From: Rhizophagus irregularis
Taxonomy: Eukaryota; Glomeromycota; Glomeromycetes; Glomerales; Glomeraceae
Direction of reading: 5' to 3'
Length of the DNA stretch: 64,000 bases
Assembly (NCBI RefSeq): GCF_026210795.1
Contig: NC_089444.1
Coordinates: 2,222,501 to 2,286,500, forward strand
The notes beneath the pieces were generated by a model that had not been told where the DNA came from, ran no database searches, and saw only the letters and a list, made by a program, of their open reading frames with translations. A program made the position numbers and the translations under genes. Below, piece by piece: positions 23,471 through 35,141 of the stretch; the stretch's first letter is position 1; each line of letters starts with the position of its first letter.

Positions 23471-23773
23471 TTCAGTTATTTACGATTTATCAATTTAAAA
23501 ATAAAAATAACAACCGAAGGCCTTTAAGCAACAGGAACTCAAGAACTATGTTTCCTATGTTTCTTAATTGATAAACCCCTTAATTATGGTTATGAATAGG
23601 CCGATCCGTGTGAATAACACATGCTCCGGCCACGAATTAAAATATGCGCATCTAAAATTCTTATCACGTGAAACAGTAATTCCGCCCAGCCTAAAAGTAA
23701 ACTGGTCGCATTCATTACATAATAAATAATAATTAATAATTCACGCCATCTTTCTTGAATTTTTTTTTTTGCA
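23471..23773. promoter_or_regulatory. Shared divergent promoter region ARP1/PEX13
   Basis: Only 303 bases separate the two start codons, so both promoters and leaders must lie here. The segment is less A/T-rich than other spacers and contains ATCACGTGAAAC near 23667-23678, an E-box-like CACGTG. A T-run precedes the PEX13 start. Confidence 0.6.
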
Positions 23774-25154
23774 ATGCCTTCTCCACCAAAACCATGGGAG
23801 AGAACTGGAACAGCTTCAAGAGTTGCGACAGTTCCAAATAATGGAATACCATTAACGAATATAACACAACAACAAACATCTTTAACTAGTACGTCGACTA
23901 ATGATGCACCTCCTGCCGTTCCTGCAAGACCTTCCACAATGTCTTCAAGCTTCACAAATAGAAGTAAATTTTTTTTGACAACTTTTGTTAACTTTGAATC
24001 TTTATATGCTTAAACTAAATATTTCTTATTCAAATTTAGATTATGGTACAGCCAGCGGATATGGTTCAGGATACAGTCCATATTCAAATTATAGCTCATA
24101 CGGAGGAGGATATGGTTCACCATATAGTCGTTATGGCTCATCATATTCGTCATATTCTCCGTATAATCGATATGGCTATGGCTCATATGGTTCATATGGT
24201 TCATATGGTTCACATGGGTCATATGGATCACCATATAATCGGTTTGGATATGGAGGAATGATGGGACCAGGAGGAGGCCCGGGAGGCCCAGGAGTTCCGG
24301 GAGGTCCTGAGGATATGTCACTTACACAAAGAATGGAAGCAAGTACAGCAGCAGGTTTTCATATGATAGAATCTGTAGTAGGAGCGTTTGGTGGATTCTC
24401 ACAAATGTTAGAATCTACTTTCTTTGCTACACATTCATCATTTATGGCAATGGTTGGAGTAGTAGAGCAATTTGGCAATTTACGCAATTATTTAGGACAA
24501 GTACTGAGCGTATTTGCTTTAATTAGATGGATACGACATCTATGGTATAAAATTACAGGAAAAAGACCTTTAGTTAATCCAAATGAATTAACTCCTGGTA
24601 ATTTCCAACAATATCAAGAAAATACAAAATATTCCCGTCGTCCTATATTATTTTTCATACTTGCTGTATTTGGTGTCCCATATTTAATGCACAAGTTTAT
24701 TCAAGTTATTTCAAGAAGACATCAAGAACAACGACAATTAGATGGTAGTATTCCACCTGAAAGCGCTGGCAATAATAATGAAATTAATACTACTCCGATA
24801 GTTCAAACAAACTCTTCACCACAAAATTTCGAATTTTGCAGAGCTCTTTATGATTTTAAAGGCGAATCGTCTGTTGAATTAAGTTTTACCAAAGGCGAAA
24901 TTATTGCTGTATTAAGTAAAACCGATTTGTGGGGAAATCCTTCACAATGGTGGAGAGGAAGACTGAGAAATGGTGAACAAGGAATGTTTCCGTCAAATTT
25001 TATAGAAATTATTAATAAAGGAGGTAATCCTGAAAGTGGTAAAGATATTAAAGGATTATTACCTTCTTCCAACGATAATGTAAATAATAATAATGACAAG
25101 GATAAAGAGTTAAGCATTGAAGAATTCGAGAAAACAAAAGTAGTAACCTCTTAA
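23774..25154 (+). CDS. PEX13: Peroxisomal membrane docking protein Pex13
   Basis: Two exons (23774-23963 and 24040-25154) encode 434 residues. The N-terminus (MPSPPKPWERTG) is the conserved Pex13 opening. A Tyr/Gly/Ser-rich repeat region spans about 65-136, and a Pex13 membrane domain follows (LTQRMEASTAAGFHMIESVV onwards) with a hydrophobic segment near 265-283. An SH3 domain lies at about 328-388 (CRALYDFKGE, then QWWRGRL, then GMFPSNFIEII). Pex13 sits in the peroxisomal membrane, where it helps form the import pore. Its SH3 binds Pex14 and, in yeast, Pex5. The intron is placed by phase: AGA A|GT...AG|AT TAT. The Tyr/Gly tract is like the YG-rich segments reported to phase-separate in the import pore. 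Confidence 0.94.
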
Positions 25155-25393
25155 TATGATAGGAAAAGCAAGAATTAACTTTTTAGAACTTTGTGTATCG
25201 TTATTCTTTTTATTTGGGGTTTTTCCCACAAAAGACACTAAAAACTACTGTATTTAATGGTATTCTTTATTAAATGCAAAAAAAAAAAAATTGTAATTTA
25301 TATAATAAAAATTTCCACTTATTTGAATGTTTATACATTTATTTATAAACTAGCCTGTGTATAATAATTAGAGTAGTCCATTGTTATACAGTA

Positions 25394-26783
25394 TTACTTA
25401 ATTGTAACTGATGGGAAATCTAAGAGATTTTTAAAATCAAGTAAATGAATTGATTCTCCCATATTCGGATTTATTGCAATTTTTTCAATAAACGCAGCTT
25501 AAAAAAAAGTTTAGTTAAATATATATCGTAAAAAACATTTCTACACACACATATATAGCATACCTTTTTTATTAGAATCTTGACCTTTGCCAAGTTCATT
25601 TATCTCTTTCAGGATAGCTTGAATATTACCTGCATTAATAATAAATAGCTTAATTTAAATTATATTTTATTAAACACGAAATAGAGGAAAAAATACCTTG
25701 TATTTCCTTAGTTGTCCAAGAAATTTTCCCAATTCCTATGAAAAAAAATTTATTAATTTAAAACATCTTTCTTATAATGAGATAAGTTTTAACTTACCAG
25801 TATGAATCCAACCAAGTTTATCACTATTAAAACCAAGTTTATCATCCATTCTCTTTATAGTTTCAACAATATCATCAGTAACAGTACCTCTTTTCACCAT
25901 AGGCATTAACATTTTTGGTCCTAAAATTCTTGCAATTTTTGTTACTAAAGGATATAATTCTGTTGTTGATAAACATTTATCAAAATTTCCAACACTAAAA
26001 TTTCCTTCTGCTATCTGTTTAAAATACAGATATTAGGTTTCAAATATGGTTGGAGAAAAATTATTTGCTTATATTATACCTCTGCGATTAATTCTTCTGC
26101 ACCAACAGTATGTGCTCCAGCAGCTTTGGCCTCTTCCGCATTCTTCCCCTATTAAAATAAAATAAATAAATTACATAAATTAAAAAATTTATTATTACTT
26201 TACGAAATTAGTATTGGTCAATTCCATAGAAAAATAAGGAAAAGGCAAATTTCATAAAATAAAAATGTTACCTTTGCAAAAACCAGCCATGCTACTTTTT
26301 TAGATATTGGTTTTGGTAAAGACACGGAACCACGGACTGGCGAATTTCCTTTTTCTAGCCTGGTTTTCACGTGTAATTCTAAAGTTCTATTCGGGTAAGT
26401 TATTTCATATGCCTATTCATATTGAAAAGTTAAAATAACTTGTATACGTGACATAATATACAAAACTTATTATACCTTAAGTATATCAAGCGCATCAACT
26501 AAAGGAAGAGCTGTTGAAGGCATGATTTTTTCTTTTTTTCTTCTCTTTGATTTTGAAGCATATTCCCTTATTTGTGGATGTTTCTATATAAAAAGAATTT
26601 GGACTTGGATAAATTTTTTTTTATACTTAGAAATATGAAAATTAGTTATTTATTCTTTTTTTTTGAACTCACCAAATTAATAAATTCTATGAAACGAAAA
26701 GACTTAAGATTTGATAAAGAATTATTTAAATAAATAAAATTTGGTTGTATAAATAATTGTTTAGAACGAATATGTAGAGACAT
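25394..26783 (-). CDS. MRPL1: Mitochondrial large-subunit ribosomal protein L1 (uL1m)
   Basis: Eight exons encode 284 residues: 26673-26783, 26476-26583, 26272-26412, 26080-26148, 25798-26014, 25697-25735, 25564-25629 and 25394-25497. The N-terminus (MSLHIRSKQLFIQPNFIYLN) lacks acidic residues, like a mitochondrial presequence. The body is a ribosomal L1 fold: PLVDALDILKAYEI, then VAWLVFAKGKNAEEAKAAGA, then ARILGPKMLMPMVKRGTVTD, the L1 signature region. uL1 forms the mobile stalk that guides deacylated tRNA from the E site. The third-last exon is only 39 bases. It is divergent with TFB3 across 183 bases and convergent with PEX13. Confidence 0.92.
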
Positions 26784-26966
26784 TTTTTTTGTTGATAATC
26801 ACCGATGTTGATTCAACATCACGCAACTCGTGTACCACTATTACTAGAAGTTTACCATAATAAATAATAAATGCATTAAAAATATGACCAATCAAAGGAT
26901 AGATCAGAATGAACTAAACGATATAGCTGTCCATTATTCTAATTTTTTTTCGTTGATAAAAATATT
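26784..26966. promoter_or_regulatory. Shared divergent promoter region MRPL1/TFB3
   Basis: Only 183 bases separate the two start codons. The segment includes CACTATTACTAGAAG and an ATGACCAATCAAAG stretch near 26884-26897, which holds a CCAAT box. Both genes must be driven from here. Confidence 0.6.
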
Positions 26967-28331
26967 ATGGCTTCTTCAAAAAATGCGAAATATTCATTTG
27001 ACGCAGATGAAGTTTGTCCAATATGTAAGAATAATAGGTACCTAACACCTAACATGAAACTGCTTGTTAGTGATTGTTATCATAAAATGTACGTATGATC
27101 ATATATTTTTACTAATTTTTCTTAAAAAATGAAAGTTAATGTACATTACTTAATAGGTGCGAATCATGCATAGATAGATTATTTGCAAATGGGGCAGGAC
27201 CATGTCCAATTTGTCAAAAAATCTTAAGAAAAGTCAGCTTTATTGAACCTACATTTGAAGATTTACGTGTCGAAAAAGAAGTAAAGGTTAGGAGAATGTT
27301 ATCAAAACAGTAAGAAACTATTTTTTTATAAAATGTATTATTCGTTGCAAGTATAATTATTAGACTAAAACTTACATATAATAGGTATAATCAACGTCAA
27401 GAAGATTTCGAAAGTTTACGTTTGTATAATGATTATTTGGAAATGGTTGAAGAAATAGGTATATTTCACTAGGGTTCTTTTTTCTTAAAAAATAAATATG
27501 TATAGTTATTTCTTAACTAGTGTGCTTTTGAACTATACTTTAGCATGGAATCTTATTAATGATAAGGACAAAAAAGAAACAGAAGCTTTGATGAATAAGC
27601 ATCTTAATGAAAATAGAGACATTATAGCTCGTAATAGGCGTAAACAAGAAGAAGAAGCTAAAAAGGCAAATTATTTTAGTGAAAAAGTAAAGATAGATAA
27701 ACGTATGAAATTTGAAAGTTATAAAAAAGAGTTGGATGAGGAAAAGAAACGAAAAGAAAGAGAGGAAGCTGAATTAATCGAAGAGCTGGTACATTTTAAA
27801 GCACTTTTATATATTTGCATTATATTTGCATTCTACATATATAAATTAATGTGATAAATACATGTAGGCTAAATCTAAAGGATCTGCAGCTGCAATTTTA
27901 GCAGAAAAGAAGGCTATGCGAGAAAGTTCACGTAGTCAAGAAGATAAAAGTCCACAACAACATTATCCTTCACCAGGAGACAGCAATCTTAGTTCATGGT
28001 ATAGCAGTAATTTAGAATCTACTAGTTTTATGGAAGATTCACAAGAATTTGATGCAATTGCGTCTGAATATTTGGACATTGGTTATTATACGCTTAAAGA
28101 CAAATATTATGATCCGTATCCTTTTTCTTTAATACAAAAAAAAAAAGAAATTCTCAATTTAATATAAAGAGTTATCCTTAACTTGCTTTTTTAAAATTAA
28201 GATATACCGAGACCAATACCAAGTTACGTGCGGGTGGATTTTCTCCAAAATTTCTACATGAAAGAGCATTACAATCTGCATTTTCAGGACTTTTTTCATT
28301 CAATCAATCTGATGATATGAATATCGATTAA
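26967..28331 (+). CDS. TFB3: CDK-activating kinase assembly factor MAT1 (TFIIH subunit Tfb3)
   Basis: Six exons encode 323 residues: 26967-27088, 27157-27309, 27385-27458, 27544-27788, 27868-28115 and 28202-28331. An N-terminal C3HC4 RING finger (about residues 17-62) starts CPICKNN and ends GPCPICQKILRK. A MAT1 coiled region follows (YNDYLEMVEEIAWNLINDKD; then a long Lys/Glu-rich helix to about residue 200). The C-terminal part ends with LRAGGFSPKFLHERALQSAF, typical of MAT1. MAT1 holds CDK7/Kin28 and cyclin H together and anchors them to TFIIH for RNA polymerase II CTD phosphorylation. Reading through the fifth donor gives a false extension, so the last exon was chosen by phase and by this C-terminal motif. 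Confidence 0.93.
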
Positions 28332-28721
28332 AAAGAGTGTAATTTGAGGGTAATTCTTAATGAAATCTACCAGTCATTGATAAATTGTGAATGGAAAAGG
28401 AATTTATCAATAATTCTTCTTAAAATTATTTAGTATTCAATAAATAAAATAATATTTAAATAGAGGTAAGTCTATTGACTACGAATATTTATTTAAAAAA
28501 ACATTGATTAAAATTTTGTTTATTTTAGTTAATAGTGTAGGTAAGTTTATTATTAATAATAGTGGTTTCTTTATGTAAAGAAAAAAAAATAGAATGATAG
28601 AAATTGCTAAAAGCTTTAAATAAAATTTTATTTTTATTAAAAAAAGACTATTCATTTGTTCATTCGTATTATTAAATACACAAAAAAAATAAAAAAAAAG
28701 AATTAATAAACTCTATAATCT
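28332..28721. other. Convergent 3' spacer
   Basis: These 390 bases hold the 3' ends of TFB3 (+) and the hydrolase gene (-). They are A/T-rich with AATAAA-like words on both strands and nothing else visible. Confidence 0.6.
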
Positions 28722-30132
28722 CTATAATGATAAATAATTTAGCTTGCTAATATTAGACACTTCAAGCATTTCTTCAATAACAGCTCTATTAAAATCAATA
28801 GGATTGTCAAGATAAAGATGATGTCCAGCATCTGGTATTCTTTCAATTCTAACAGGTACATTCATTAATTTTTTAGCCTTTTCGGCAGCACGAAAGTCCA
28901 TCCAGTCATGTTCACCGTATAAAAATGTAGTAGGCATTTTAATCTCATGTAATCTATCAATTAATGGATTACGAGCGTAAGCACCGGGTTCAAGTAATCT
29001 TGTGACGGAATATTCCCCACTACCTGTAGCTGTGGAAATATGGTAAATGTAATCATGTAAATCTAATTGATCTACTTCCTCAAGATGTGAAAATCTCCTC
29101 GTTGTATATTTTGATACAAGAGATGGCCCAAATGGACCTAAACAACGTAATATTAATTGTGGAGTGAAATGTGCATTCCATAGTCGTGATACCCATCCAG
29201 GAATTTGTCTTACACCGCGACCATCAGAATTATAAAATTCTGGATCATTTTGTGGATTTCTTGGTATACCAACTGGTGAAACCAATATAAGTCTTTCTAC
29301 ATGTTTAGGATATTTTAAAGCATAAACTGCTGCTAAATAACCACCTAAACTATGTCCCAATAAGGTCATTTTATCAATTTGATGAATTTCTCTCCATTTT
29401 TCTAAAGAATCAACAAAAAATTTTTCGGTTTCCTCAACATATTTATCAACTTCTTTTTCTTTTATAATGAATTTTGGTCGAGAACTTCTACCCATACCCA
29501 ACCAATCTATACTATATATTCTCCATCCCGGTACTTGACTTAATCCATGATAATTTCTATAAAAAAATCCAAGTCCCGCTCCAAAACCATGACACATGAC
29601 TAAATTCTTTATCGAAGAATTTTTACTTTCGTTTACTGTAGTCGTGTTTGATTGCACTTTCAAATCAGTTTGTGGTACATGAGTAAATCCAAGTTGTTGT
29701 TCTTCACTTGTTGTATGCGAGTCAGTTTTTGATGAAGAGAGTAAGGATGAAATTGATCCATTGTCGATTGCAAAGTCGTTACCTTTTTGATCTATAACTA
29801 ATGTATTAATCTTTCTTATTCCATCACCATCTAAATCGACCAATCCTACTTTTGCTGTTGTTTTTGAATCAGCTGGTGTACCTAATGTTTTACCTCCTAA
29901 TGTAAAATATGCTAAACGTGATAATAAACGTGCTTCGGCTGCTTCAGATGTTTGTTCTGAGCGTGAATACCAATGTCTTAGCGATGCGAACCTAATATAA
30001 GGAGAACTAATTACAACAAAAAAAAAGTTAGTATTTTGTATATATATATATATAAAATAGAAAAATGAAGGTAAAATATACTGACGGTGCAGGTGGAATA
30101 ACAATTGATGAGGCAGAAGATACACTAGCCAT
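28722..30132 (-). CDS. Alpha/beta hydrolase of the CGI-58/ABHD4-5/ICT1 family
   Basis: Two exons, 30086-30132 and 28722-30006, encode 443 residues. The intron uses a GTCAGT donor; a second possible acceptor would start exon 2 at 29991. The nucleophile elbow GHSLGG places Ser at about 235, the acid is Asp in LYGEHDWMD (about 383), and His lies in AGHHLYLDNP (about 411). The same place also contains an H-x4-D motif, which ABHD4/5 relatives share with acyltransferases. Yeast Ict1 and relatives are reported lysophosphatidic acid acyltransferases or phospholipases; CGI-58 has lost the Ser, but this protein keeps it. An insert rich in Ser/Thr lies at about 80-145. It most likely acts on lysophospholipids at membranes or lipid droplets; the exact substrate is unknown. 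Confidence 0.87.
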
Positions 30133-31939
30133 TTTAATTAAAAACGGTATGAAAGGGATTAAATATGTAGATTCTTTTAATATATTAAGTATAATCAATT
30201 CGATACAAAAGTTTTTTCTATGAAAATTAAATTAAAGATAATTAGGAGAAAAATAATAAAAAAGGAAAGCTGAAAAATTTGAATCTATTTATATACTAAA
30301 ACTTGGATCCGCGCAATCGGATTTACGTAATGTTTTATTTACCGGGTCGGCAAAATTTATCTATTACAATCGGGATGTTTATTTTCCGACCTAAAAATAG
30401 GTTGTCATACATTTCTCTATAAATTATTATTATTAATCTATTTAATTTAATAATATAATTTAAACAAGTTTTTTCGCGCGGAATTATCAGTACTACTAAG
30501 ATATTAACCAATCACGACATATTACGTTTAATTTTGAAAGGAAAGAAAAAAAAAGAAAAGATAAATTCTTTACCTAAATTCCATTATTTTATCCGAATAA
30601 TATAAATAGTATTATGGCAAAGTTGATTATTAATCAATTAACTAACCAGTTTTGCCGAACAATTGAACTAATACACTTTTAACTGTGAGTGCCTTATACT
30701 CCTTCCTTGTTTTTTTCTCATTAACCCCTTAAAAGATGAGCGCTACAAATATCATATAAAGATGTCAGCTGTGTGCAATAATACATTGGATAAATTCCTT
30801 AAGTTCAGTAGTTCAGTAAGAATTAAAATATTTTGTATGGTTTTACCTATTGGAATTGTACAGTATATTGTCGATCAATCAAATAAACAAAATTTCAGAC
30901 TATATTAGGGAATTTAGGATTAATAAGGTCAACTTAAACTTTCCTTCTTAGTATGATCTCGTGGATGTTCGGATGTTCGCGTGGAAACCTTTAATGATTC
31001 AGCTGATCCCAGGCATATGCCAAAATTATCTTAGCAACTTTTTTTTGGTAATAACATCCCCAAAATTTTATTTTATGACTGCGAGTGTGGTTATTGAACG
31101 CAGCTGGAGGTATATTTCCGGATAATGGCTGAAAGTTTTTTTGCGCGCATATATACATACGCGGTAAAAAAGTATTTATGAAAATCCGCAGGGAATCTAT
31201 TGGCTAATTTAATAATGTTTTTTTGTTTTTTTTTGCCCTAAAGACTTATGGCGTGTTGATTCTGGTATTTCATGGTGTGACGTGCTGACCCATGCAATAA
31301 ATATATAAATACCTTTTCTCTGGAAAATAGTATTCTTTTTTTGTACTTTCTCTTTTGATTTATACGTTAATTGACGAGAAAACAAAGTACAATCCCAATT
31401 ATTATATTTCCTGTATGTATTATTTATAATAGTTTTCTTTCAATATTTAATTATGTACACCAAATAATGAAGATTAGACCTGAAAAAAGAATATAATTAG
31501 GATTAAATGATAAGAGATCAATCAACGTAAAAAAGATATATGTTTCTTTTAGTCACCCGTTTATGGTTTTTTTTTTTGGTTGCATGAGTTTCAGCTTGCA
31601 TCGGGGATGACTACTAGTTTTTAGTGGTAACAGAAGTGCTAAAAAGGAAATTAGTGTAGTATTTAACTAAACTCTCTCGGAAAGTAAACAAATTTCATTG
31701 TTTGTTCTTTTTCATATATTAAAATATACGGTCGAAAAACCGTCCTTTCAACGAAATTTTCAGTACTTTTTCTTTTTGTTTATATTAGGAATAACATCTT
31801 GTTAAAATAATAATAAACTAAGATATTCACTAAATTCTAAATGGATATCTCGCTGTAAGATAGAAAAAATATATTTTTAGCTTCAGTCGTTTCTTCAATA
31901 TTTTTTTTTCTTTAGTATAATATCCCAAAAGAATACTTG
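30133..31939. other. Divergent spacer, hydrolase/ATG13
   Basis: The spacer of 1.8 kb holds promoters for both neighbours and no supported gene. It is less A/T-rich around 30950-31300. I see no repeat element with clear ends. Confidence 0.6.
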
Positions 31940-34900
31940 ATGCCGCATGACATGCGCAGAACTCCTTCACAAGCTTCACTCCCTCCTGCTCCACCTTATT
32001 ACCCGCGGCAATCAAAAGCAGACCAAATCGTACAGGTTTGTCTGATGTACTTTTTGAAGACAATGTAATTAATGATTTTAACTTAAATTTGGTATTTTTT
32101 ATTTGTAGAATTTTTATACCAAAGTTGCTCAAATAATTACTCAGGCGCGTCTTATACAATATGATAGTCTAAGCAGCGGAAATATTCCACTTAATACCAA
32201 TTTAACATTAAATCCACGACAAGCGTCAAAGAGGCCCAATAAATGGGTATGGTTTTTAATTAAATAAATTTATAACGGAATTTTCACGTCTTTTGAGTTC
32301 TATAAGAGGATAAATAATAGTTGAAACGAAAGATCGATGTTAATGGGTTCAATTAAATTTAAAATGATGAAATTAAATCAATTGAACTTTACATCATTAC
32401 TTGATAGAGAATTCAAAAAAACTTATATCTTTTTTTTCATTTTTTCACCTAGTTTAATTTAGAAATATGGGATTCAGATGATGTTTATAAAGAAGATCTA
32501 AAATATTGGCGACATACTGCAACATCTACAGGGTTACCACCAGATCCAATGACTATAGAATTCTTTTTGGACACATCTGAATTACCAAAAAATAAAATAC
32601 TTGTTATAACTGATGAGATAAGAAGGCGTAAAGTAGATGTTCATGATTCAAATGAAGATGGTAAAACAAAAAATATTTTATTAGAAAGTTGGCAATTAAC
32701 GTTAAGGTAATTAAAATTTTTGATTGAATTACACAAATTTTTTTTCATGAAGTTTTATATTAAATATATTTCTTAATGCATAATATTAGCCATCCATCAA
32801 CGGATCCACCACCTGACCTTCCTGTTGTTTATAAGAAATCAATAGCATTTTTTCGTTCTTTATATGCTTATGTTCGATTACTTCCGGCTTTTCGATTATT
32901 TAAAAGAATAAAAGCGAAATTAAATCATGATTTAAAAATTGGATATCGATTCGTGCTGCCCAACACTGACTACATAGATGATATCGGAATTGGTAATCTT
33001 TATTAGAAGAAGTTACGATTTAAACATTTCAGTTTGATTTCCTTTTCAGAGCTTATATTGATTTAATAAATTTTATATTTTTTAGACGTGCCTATAATAG
33101 AGGGTGAAACAAACGTTTCTTCTCAATTTACATTTGGTCCAATCGATACTCCTTTAGGGTAAAGTTGATAATTTATTTAGCGCTTTTTATAAAATAAATT
33201 AGGAATTATATTATTGATATCATTAATATTATATAGATCGCTGTCTCTGAAAGCGAAATATCGAACAAATTGTGAATTCTATATCGATGAATCTGAAGAA
33301 GAAATGATTAGTGCTAATTTTATGGTAGATTTCGATGAACAATTTTTTACTCCTACGGTAGTAAAATATTATCAAGAACAAGAGCAAAGAAAGCAAAAAG
33401 AAGAAAGACGAAAAAGTGTACCAACAAGGATGAATGTTTGTCTTTAAAAATTTTAATTATTTTATTACATTTTATTTTATAATTAAATATTAATTGATGA
33501 ATTATTTACATATTCATAAGACTCCACCTTCCGGATACCTTTTTCCACATTCACCACAATATAACAATCCATTATTAAGTGGTACCCCACAATCAAATCC
33601 AGATGTAAATACAGAACTTTCCTTTCCAAAAATTCAGGCACCAAACATTACTGCGCCAATTCTACCTTTAAGATCATATGATTCGAGACGATCTCTTGAG
33701 AATCAACGTAGTGGGGTATTTATTATATGTTGTATTTTTATTTTTACGCGTTTTTCTTGAATTAATATCGTCTTTTATCATTTTAGCGATATGATAATCT
33801 TTCATCATCACGTCCAAATGTAACATTGGTTCAACCTTTTAAATCACCATCCCTTTCTTCTTCACCTTCTCAAGATAATCTTCCATCTCCAACATTCTCT
33901 GAACGTTCTTCGCCATTACATAGGTCACCATCTTCACTTTCTTTACAGCAACGATCATCAAGACCGTTAAGTGGTGGTGCTACACTTTCATCTTCGGTTA
34001 AATCGAATTCATCAGCTGGAAGTTTAACGACGAAATTTTACTCGAGTTTCGGCAATCGACATGAAAGATCTAATGGGAAAGAAAGTGGAAGGGAAAGTGT
34101 TAGTAGTCGAAAAAGATCTTTAACGAACAGGAGTGACGGGTCTGGTGGATCCTTTAATTCAGTTAGTCGCTTATTTATTCAATTTTTTTTTTTTTGATTA
34201 TACATATAATTGAAACTGTTGGAAACTAAATTATTATATTGTATGATTTATTTTCAGTCCTTCTTTGCTTCGCTTGATCCAGACGATGACGTGAGCGCAT
34301 TCGTCCGTTTCGTTGATTCCCGAGAGCCGTTAAAGATGTTTAACAAAAGTCCAACAGGATCGGATGACTCGGAAAATCTAGGGGATATCATATCCAGTTC
34401 TATATATAAGTCAAAGGTATTATTATTAATTAATTTAATAAGATTATATTATAAAATAATCTAAAATTCTTTTCATTAATTTAAAAATGCGAACAGCAAT
34501 TACAACAATTATCTCGATTTCAAAAAAGTAAAGAATCACATAATAGTCTTTCGGATTCTATTACTTCTATAACATTACAATCCGGCCCACAACAATTAGA
34601 ACCTCAAAGTGGTCTTACACATGGTACATTAAGTGGGTCAGTTTCTTCTTCTTCAACATTGTCATCCATAAGTAAATCCACTACACATCCACCTATTGTA
34701 CCATCAAGACTTTCGGAAAATGTTACATCAGATAAACAGGGAGAATTTATGACTCAATCTACACGAATACTTCAAACTAAAAATCCAAGTATTATATCTG
34801 GAGGGAACCTCAAAAAAGGAACAGAGATGGGCATGATACCAACGGACAATATTATTATTAGGGATTATTCTTCATATCCTAATGAATTAGGAGTAGGAAT

Positions 34901-35141
34901 ACGTCATGTAGATTCAAGTTCTTCCTTATCGTCGCAACATTTAATAACTGATGGTGTAGGAGATATTACTGGTTCTCCTGCATCAGGTAATTCTATACAA
35001 GATGAATTATTATTTAATTTAGAGGTTCCCGTAAACTCTAGTGTTGGTGATGTTAATAATGTAATAAATAATACAATTGGAACAACAACGGAAAATAATC
35101 AAAAAATGGCACGTATTGATGAAGAACTAACAGGACAGTGA
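31940..35141 (+). CDS. ATG13: Autophagy-related protein 13
   Basis: Ten exons encode 778 residues: 31940-32035, 32109-32246, 32453-32706, 32790-32992, 33086-33158, 33237-33435, 33521-33715, 33787-34161, 34258-34416 and 34497-35141. The N-terminal HORMA domain (about residues 30-310) contains NFYTKVAQIITQARLIQYDS, then ESWQLTLSHPSTDPPPDLPV, then YKKSIAFFRSLYAYVRLLPA, which is diagnostic of Atg13. The rest is Ser/Pro-rich and probably disordered, as expected for the part that binds Atg1 and Atg17 and is phosphorylated by TORC1. A segment DPDDDVSAFVRFVDSREPLK fits the conserved C-terminal Atg1-binding region. The start is the first ATG after an in-frame stop; an earlier non-coding exon is possible. 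Confidence 0.92.

Noticed and set aside
24010-24321. Met/His-rich frames over the PEX13 repeat
   Set aside because: They are shifted or antisense readings of the Tyr/Gly repeat codons.
30007-30125. Hydrophobic N-terminal extension of the hydrolase
   Set aside because: It translates the T-rich intron; the spliced start at 30132 gives a sensible N-terminus.
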